From Eumeta japonica (taxonomy: Eukaryota; Arthropoda; Insecta; Lepidoptera; Psychidae): 64,000 nucleotides of DNA. The stretch covers positions 124,001 through 188,000 of the forward strand of contig BGZK01000730.1 of assembly GCA_005406025.1 (NCBI GenBank), written 5' to 3'. The notes beneath the pieces were generated by a model. It had not been told where the DNA came from. It did no database searches and worked only from the letters and a program-made list of their open reading frames with translations. Positions within the stretch are counted from its first letter, which is position 1. Every line of letters begins with the position of its first letter. Shown piece after piece: positions 53,001 through 62,700 of this stretch. The translations under genes and the position numbers were made by a program.

Positions 53001-56000
53001 GTTCCAATAGAGAATCTTAAATGAGTACACGGTTCATTACATTTCTTTTCAATGAGCTCGTGTGGGACCCAAACACCGAGCTTTTTTCAAATGAGTCAAA
53101 ACCGTTTTTTGGTTAGTCCCTAGCTCTTTAGCTATGTCGTAAGACCTAATATACTGGTCTTGTTCTCCTTTTTCAAAATGGCATTGACTTGGTTCATTTT
53201 TCACATCAAAATTATGGGACTAAAAATACTTAAACCAGTTTTGTGCTACTCTTACCGACACTGCATTAGGTTCATAAACGACACAATTTTTTTTTTCTCG
53301 GCATATCACATTTTTCCCTTCTTTGTAATAAAACTTTAAAATGTATTAAAATCCTACATTAGATTCACTCATTTTGATGGACGGAAAATCAATAGATAAA
53401 TGACAGTGACACCGTTTACATTTTTGTATTTTCCTTTTTTTTTTTAAAGTTTTCTTTTTAATAATATCAAAACTAGTCAGATGCAAACAGCTCAACGAAA
53501 GAGATTTTACTGCAACTTTTACTTACAAAATATGAAAAAACTTTTCATCACAAAATCGCAAGTGAGTACACAATTCATTAGATATCTTTCAGTGAGCTCG
53601 AGCGGGACCCCAGTGTCGAGCTTTTTTGTATATCCAGCTTTTTTCAAATGGGCCCAAACTGTTTTATGGTCATCCCCTACTCTTCATCTATGTCATAATA
53701 ACTAATATGCCGATCTTTCTCCACTTTTTCCAAAATGGCATTGACTTTATCCGTAACAGGTCGACCTGAGCGAGGTTCATCTTTGATATCAAAATTACTG
53801 GACTGAAAACGCTTGAACCGGCTTTGTGCCACTCTTACCGACACCGCATTAGTTCAATAAATGTCACAAATTTTTTTCCCGGTTTGTGTTGCATTTTTCC
53901 TTTTTTTTTTTTTTGTAATAAAACTTCATTATGTATCCATTTTCTACGTTAGATTCACTCATTTTGGTGGACAGAAAAACAATAGACAAATGGCGGGACA
54001 CCGTCTACGCTTTTTATTTATCTTTTTTTAAAAGTCATCTATTTAATGGTATCAAAATTAGCCAGATGCAAACACCACAATCAGAGATATTTTACAGCAA
54101 CTTTTTACTTATGAAATACGAAAAAAAATATTATCCCCGACCTAATATATCATATTATTTTTATATATTTATTTTATATACATATATATTAGATATAAAA
54201 TAAATCTATTAAATTGTGACATAGTCGATGCCTACGTACAGACATCAGGTATTATTTTTCGTAGGTACTGTCAATAATGAATTCGTCAAGTATTCAATAT
54301 AATTTAAATGTCTATTTCCAGCAATGCATATATGATATGGATTTTTAGAGTTAAATGTTGTATGGTAGGAAATACCTTGACCTAATTTTGGGCCTACTCA
54401 TGGCTTCATGTTTTCGGCGACAATTAATTGTATCAAATTTACAGAGTAAGCATGTATGTGCCTAGCTCTATTTAGCGCCAGATTTTACTAATTTTGTATT
54501 CTTGAATATGGTCGAAAGTCAAACATCGATTATTATTATTATTATTATTATTGTTATTTAGAATTATTACTTATTATTTATTGAGTCAAAAATGTATATA
54601 TGTCCATATATATATACATTTTTAACTCAAATAAAATCATGAAAAACAATTACAAAAAAAAAATCGAAAGTAGTTTTTCTAATCTTCATTTTAATTCTCG
54701 ACGATCACGTAGCGACTGTTAATTGTCGACTGTCTTATTAAAAGAATTCAAGGTCATGTAAAATGTGAGTGTCACCCATACAATTTTACAAACGAGAACA
54801 GCGATACCATAAGGCTACCGGGGCTGAGCAGCGCCCCGTAGACAATAAAAAAAATAACAATAATAACAAGATGGCGCCCTTTCCATCTAGTCATTATGAA
54901 ACTGCGCACAAACGCAGCGCGCATGCGTGACCTTCGATTCAAGCCCCCGCCGGGCTTACACGTAAACCACATACGCACAAAACACACACACGCACGCGCA
55001 CGTAACCGGCTGGCGGTGCCGACGGCGGGCGAACGTAGTAAACAAATATTATGTAAATATCGTAACGGGGCTACATTCACGGCGGTCCGGTCTAGAAGTT
55101 TCCGGCGACGAGCGATCGCCCAACAGATGCGACACACCGTTGATAGTGTTAATTTCCAAGTTCTCGTTCAACACAGAATCTCAATAACTAGTGTATCGCG
55201 GTTCCCTCGAAGCTTAAAAACTATGCCTATCTGCGTCCGAACTTTGCACGTGTATACTGTCGAAATAAATACCATAGGAAAAGGGAATAATTAGGAAGTA
55301 AAAAGGCTTAGTTAGCCCTTGTCGCGTCCTGGGATCACACGCGCGGCACCGCGCCCTTTGGTTTTTCATATTATCTTTACCGCACAAGCGTTTTACACGT
55401 CGCATATTTTTATATCGTCGGTAGTCGCAGAAAAGCGACACCTATCGCCCCACCAACAAGAAAGGGAAATAGGCAAGGAAACATATATAATATACAATTT
55501 ATAATAATATATATGCATATAATTATTTGTGTATTAAACCGTATGTAAGCAATATTAAACAGATAGTGGGCGTACGTATAAATTGTAGACCGTGTGCAGC
55601 GCACCCTTAAATAAGGATTGGACAATAGATTAAGACGGAGTGCGCACGCGGCGATGTTCACCGTCATTACATTGTATTTAACGTGTAGACAGGAACTTAA
55701 ACTTTTAAACAACAGTAGGTGTGGCTTTGGAATGGTCGTTCGCCACCTCTTTTTACCGTCACGTCACCATACAACGTGTGCGGTTCGGGGATAAAAAATA
55801 TAAACGATATAAACTTCCGTCAAAATCAAGACTATAGGCGCATACGCAGTCGTGTTTTCACTAAACGAATCGCATACAACGACAGTCTTTATCGACGCAA
55901 CCAGTTTTGTCTGTGACTTCGTCCGCATAGGATACACGATCACACGAAACATGGCTTAGATTTTAAACTGAGAAAACTCATCAAAATCCGTTCAGCGGGT

Positions 56001-59000
56001 TTAGCGTGATGCTATAACAAACGGACAAGCAGATAAAATTCTAATAGCCGTTGTTTAGGTTCGGATCCGTCTAAGCGGTCGATCTCAATTGGTTTTTCGA
56101 CATTATTTCTAATATAAAGGCACTGCACTTCGTTACATTTTTTAAAATATACGTAATTGTAGATGCATATAAGTACATAATATTATGATATAACATAATT
56201 TATATAATTTGTTGGGATAAAAACGAGGTAAAATTTTGTGACGTAATAAAATCTAAATAAATTTTATTGCTTTTCAATGAATTCGATTTCACATAAGAAA
56301 TGCAATTACTCGATAAAAACGGAATTTCGCCCGACAGCAGGAAGCAAAAGCGAATAATGTGTTTATACATCCATAAAAGGATTACCATTTATGTTAGTTT
56401 ATTTTGGGATGTTTCAACATCGAAACGCGGTGTGAGCTTTTAATTGTCTTTGGCAGATCCATTTTCATATTCCAAGGATATAGGAGAAATGTTCGAAATC
56501 GAAGATGGCGGCCGATATACGCCATGTAAAGATTGGGGGCGAAAAAAAATGAAAACGAATGAAACCTTATCGAATGGTGTATCGATGAATAAAGCCTAAA
56601 TAATACTTGGGCCTTTCAAATATCTAAAATTTTAACTAAGCGAATAGAAAGCTTTCAAGTGTTTTGAAACTCGTCCCCGGTCTGTAGATCAATTGAAAAC
56701 TTTTTACTTAAAAAAAAAATAAAGACTAATAAGAAGGCTTCAATAAAAATATATCATTTAACGAATTAATAGACTCTGTGAGAACGAAACTGATCAAGGT
56801 CCTATTATTTTGTTGTCCGAAATAAAAAAAGGGCCATGCGTTCATAGGGTTTATGTGTATGTATAAACACGTTTGTGTTTCGAAATGCTCTAAAATCGAA
56901 ACATGAACAACGATTTTGATGATTATCACACTAAAAGAAACATGCTACTATTAACATATATATATATATGGATATTTTGGGGCGGTTTGAATGATTATTC
57001 TTGTTCCAACAGCGAAGAAAAACACGTCAAGTCGGAAGAATATCTTTACCGGATCCTTCGAAGGTATGTAGAAAATTTGAACGCGCATGAGCCGGTGTGA
57101 AGAACACGAGCTGGACCGTCTCCTTAAAGGAAACTCATGGCCAGCTATGGAATCTTACGTGGATTGGACGAGTCAAAGGCAATAGACAATATACGTATTG
57201 GGTTGAGAGGGTAGAACTAAAGGTTTATCCTACCACTACATTTTTTACACTGGATTAACATTTTGGAGAATTTTCCAATATATACAATTAACACATTAAT
57301 AAAATGGTATAACGATAATGATAGATAACTGTCTCACATCAAAAGAAACTTATTTATCAGTCAGAACTTAAGTTTTCAGACTGGATTAAGTTGAAAATAT
57401 GAATTTGTCATTTTCTACATACACACACACACACACACACGCGCGCGCGCATATACAATTACATAAAACAAAAATTAAAAAAGATAAAAAAAATATAATT
57501 TATCATAACTACACGTTATATAGTATGCCTTATAAAATAGTCGCTTATAAGCATTAAGTGCACCGTAAAAAAAAAACTATCAGAAATGTAAGCAATACCC
57601 CTTAACTGCAATATCTTGTCGGTTCCACGGCGGGTGGACGTGAACGATACAGCCTGCAGACCAATTCTGCAAACTTGAAATAGGGCGCGCTGCGACAATT
57701 CTTTACAGTCCGACGCGACATCGACCTCGCAACGATAGCGACTGAATTATTAAAGTTTACAGAATCGGCCTGCCGGCGACGGGACAACGCGATATTTCTT
57801 GACGCGGCTTCGTAGCACACGAGGGGTGCAAACGAGGAGGGTGAATTCTTTGGCGACGCTCAAATGTCCCTAGTCTTAAACACCTATTACAGTTGTCACA
57901 TAAAATGCGCCCTAAAGTAAGGGATGCGTCTACGTTTGGGTAAAGCCGCTCAAGAAAATGTAATAAGTTAAATGAAATAACACGGAAATTTCATTTGTAC
58001 AATAATTACGACTTATTTTTTGACGTGACAACGTCTTAAATTAGGTTGCGGCTGGGAGTCACTTTGAAAAAGTGTAACGCTCGGTAACGTAACGATGAGT
58101 CACCGAACGAGAGAGAGGCCCGCCGAATGCCTTGCGTCTCTCTCCCACTCAACTATGATCGGTCTGCCGCGCGCGCAGCACTAGAGAATTATGCATAGCT
58201 TGCAAATGTATTGCAAGTTATTGTATGTATATTTGTATATAAATACGTATGTATGTGTAAAGGTAAAAATAAAATTTTGTTAATATGAAATTCAGTGCGA
58301 GATTCTTTGTATAAATTAATGTTTTAAATATAATTCTTTGTATAAATAAATGTTTTAAATTGTTACTATTATTTCATCCTTCTTCCTACTATACGAATGA
58401 ATATTCACATTAAAATGATTTTACCATTCAAAGTCGTTGTCACGTAAAACTTTCGCCCGTATACCGACTTTACAGGCAACCAAATTTTTTTTTTCATTAA
58501 TTTTTAATAATACCTTGCAATTTAAATTTACAAATTATCCGACACCAAGATGTTTTTATAATTTCTTTTTTATCGTGTGGCAGTGGACAACGGCGGTATC
58601 GCAAAGTAGGTGTGATTGATTTTCGCGATATGCAATTTGAAAAAACAAAAATAGTGAAAACTCTGACGGTTTTTTAGGTTGTAGTTTAAAAAAAAAAAAT
58701 CTGTATGAGCGTCGGCGAATCGAAAAAAAAAAAGAGTTTGATCAGTTTCGTGCCGGCACTTTATTTAAATGTCCTAGAAAACTATTGTATGACAACGGAG
58801 TGTATCGCGGTAGTCGTGATTGACAATTAAAAAAAAAAACAAAAAATTAAAAAAGACGCCTTGTCCGCGAATTTTCCACCTTTTTGTCGATAAAATTAGA
58901 TCTAGTTACCTATTTGCCTGAATGTTCAGCACCACATCAGCGGTCAATATTGTATCATAAATGTTCACACTAAAAAAATAGCGGTAAAATGGAAGTGTTG

Positions 59001-62000
59001 CCGCTATTAAAAATCAAGGGTTCCATACAAATTTGCAGGTACATATTATAAATAGTTTAGGAATCGAGTCTCGCAGTTTTTTCCGAGCTTTTTTTTTTGT
59101 GATTTAATTAAAAATATAAGATTTTCAGATTTTTTTTTCTTCTGTGCAAATTAGTAAAAGTTCAAAAAATTCTACAAAAAGATTTGGTTACCCAGACAGT
59201 CACGACCGCGCATACTGTTATATAACCTCGCTGATTGATTACCCACTTCAAAAAATAAAGGCTATATTTTTTTACGATTTAATTACAAACGTATGATTTT
59301 CAGATTTTTTCCTATACTTGTAGCATAAGACGGTATTACTTGCCAAATTTCATAATTCTAGGCCATCGAAAAATACCCTAAAAATTTTGATGCCCTTGAG
59401 AGTGTCAAAATATAAGGTTTTTGCGGCATAAACTGCCGTATCTCCTTTTCACGTTAACTTAAAAGTTTGATATTTTCACAACTTCAAGGGACTGTAGAAT
59501 TGAGTATATGGTTTTAATTTCAACCGGATACTTCCACGCGTTTCCGAGATAAAGGATTTTGACAGACGGACGGACGGACGGACGGACAAAAAAGTGACCC
59601 TATAAGGATCCCGTTTCTCCATTTGAGGTGCGGAACCTTAAAAATAACGACAGTTGACGAATTTCAGTTCGGACGTTTCCCGCCCGCTTCGCCTCGCACA
59701 AATTAAGATTTGACAAAGATAGTTTCAAATTCGTTCCCGTCCCCTATTTTAAATATTGGTTTCTTCGTCAACTGGGCATGTCCTTGGGCATTTATTTCTT
59801 CTTGCTGTTGTTTTTCTGGTTTTAAATTTTTTTTTTTCGATAAAATGTATCCTATGTCGTATTACAGCGGGCCCAGAATGACGCCATAGAGTAAGTTTGT
59901 ATATTGATCTGTCCCTTATATTCATTATGTTGGCGCGAAGTTGATAGCTCTATTGGAATACACTTCTCGGCCCGCTGGATAAAGTATTTCTTTAATACCT
60001 CTATGGAAAATTGTATTACAGTTCAGTTATCCGTATCATAAATTATCCTGGATAAATGGGAAAATATTAAATTTTATTATCCATATAAAATATACATTAT
60101 CATCATTTATTAAGAAATTATAATGTGACGCCTTGCAATGTGACTTGTCAATGATTTTTTGTTTGATTTCAATGTAATTTTTAATTAGACTTTTTAAAAT
60201 TAAATAAAAGGTGCATTATATTTTTATTTAATGTTTGAAATAAAAAAAATAAAACAGAGTTTAACATCAGTAAACAATGACGCGTAGAATATAAACTCAA
60301 AAATGAACAAAGTTATTGTTAAATTTACTTTGATATCTGTTACTGATGATCGGTCAGATTTTATATATCTATTTGGTACTACTATTTTCAATCGCTTTTA
60401 AAATACCAGTGCTCACTGACACGCTGCAGCACGGGTGCCATCTGTAGGCCGCAACAAACAACTATTTAACAACAATAGTGCGCTTGACCCTACATTCTGT
60501 GACAAATTTCCATCAAATTCACATGTTTACCGAATGCCATATATATCATGAGCTAGGATGTTATGCATCAATAAAACATTAAATAAAATATATGATTATT
60601 AAAAAGCTCAACCACGAGAAACTCAAAAATGGAAAACAAACTAAACAGTAAAAATGTTAAATTTTTCTATTCATTAATCAACAGTATTTAGACAAAAAAA
60701 TATACAGTGTAAACTCTTTATAACAAAACTCAAGGGACTGAGCATTTTTTGTCGTTATAGAGAGTTATCGTTATATGGAGTGAACAAAAAAAAACCAAAT
60801 TAACAAGAATTTTTAATATGTATGTATGTCTTAGATAATAAATGCTTATACATATAAATTATTGTTTATTATTGATTTGCATATCGACATCCCGCGCCTC
60901 ACCATTCATTTTACCGTACGTAATTTGATGACGGATTACGACTGATAATACGATAGGTACCCAGTATGCTTGGTCGAAGACCATCACTTCCGAAAACAAT
61001 GCGTCATACTGCACGTGTTCAAGGCACTAAGGATAACAAAGCTAGACCGACCTTGGATGTTTGAGCTTCAAAGTCTTTGTTACCTGATAACATAACATAA
61101 ACAATAATACCGATAATAAATATTTACTGTCTAAAAATATGAACACATTTCTTCGTAATTCTTCATAATAGGGGCGTATCGCTATAAAGAGTGTTTCAAT
61201 ATGTGAGTTTTAACGCAAACCAACCAACTTGGGCTCACTCTAACGTTATAGGGAGTTTATCGTTATAAAGGATAATGTTATAAAGAGTTTACACTGTATA
61301 TTAATAAATAATATTTAATAGACGATTTTAGAATGTATCTAATTATTGTCTGTTACAGACCTTTTACAAATAAATATCTGTTATTAATATTAATGAAGAA
61401 TATGTTGTATTAATAATTTATGTATTTCAAAGATTAACCCTAATTTTCAGATAGATCCATACAAATTGAACCAATCTTTTTATTCTACAGTGTAATTTAA
61501 AATAAATTAAATAAGAATAATCTTTTTCATTAACAAATCTTTTAACAACAATGAACCTTTATTTCAGATAATGTTTAATTATATTTAAAAAAATATAATT
61601 TCATTTGTGTCTCTGCTTTTAACATTTTATATATTAAAATACTGTACATAATTTAAGGGGCTTAAATCTACGTCCTTCACCACACATTGTCACCCGTGAG
61701 ATGACAATGTCCCAAACCAATGACTTAACATGCTGTTTAAGGCATTTCCGCTCACGGTCAGAATCCAACCTAATACCTTCCAAGTAAAAGGCAACGCTCT
61801 TAGCCACTAAGCCACCACCTCAAGTATGATTACATAATAAATGATTACAATTAATAGTTTTAAAAGTTCACAGGAAATTGTCCTGAAAAATGATCATTGT
61901 TTATCATTTTGAGGTTATCATGTTCGAGCCATGTGTGGGCACGTACGTTGATAACAGGCCGCAATGACTAAAGGATCTCATTTCAGCAGTACGAATGATG

Positions 62001-62660
62001 TAAATTAAATATTAATTCATGGAAAATTTTAAATAATATAAAACAATAATCATAAGGGTCTTTCAAAATCAGTTTAATCTTGTTGATATGGTACTACAGA
62101 AGAAATATATGTAGCACAATATGGTTAGTCAAAATAAATAATGCAAAAAAAAAATATAATTTGATGCATTAAGTCAATTAAAATCAATTAGAAATCAGAT
62201 TTAGAAGTAATTGCAAGCCGCTATATCTACCTACTAAACTGGACATAACATTTACTAAATGTAAATCATATTTCACATGTACAATGTACATAAAGATATT
62301 TTATTAAATATTAATTAATTATATTTTTTGTATGTATTTATTTATGTAATAAACATATGATTACATTGTTTTTTTTTTTTATTTAGTCCGCTACCTACCA
62401 GTTTGAGAAAATCCATTAAATATTTCACATAAACACACTTGTTTATCTTAGTACTTTTAATAATAGACAACAGTAATATATAAACAATATGTTAAAAGAC
62501 ACAAACCAAACAGTTATTTTGCATATATATATATATATATATATTAAATAGTTATTTTGCATATATATATATATATATATATATGCAAAATAACTGTTTG
62601 GTTTGTGTCTTTTAACATATTGTTTACCACATATAATTTTACTGTTGTCTATTATTAAAA

Positions 62661-62700
<40 letters not shown>

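Noticed and set aside
54772..55294. Overlapping 121- and 132-codon ORFs on opposite strands
   Set aside because: Both are arginine-rich by-products of CpG-rich DNA, with no domain, splice context or preference for either strand.
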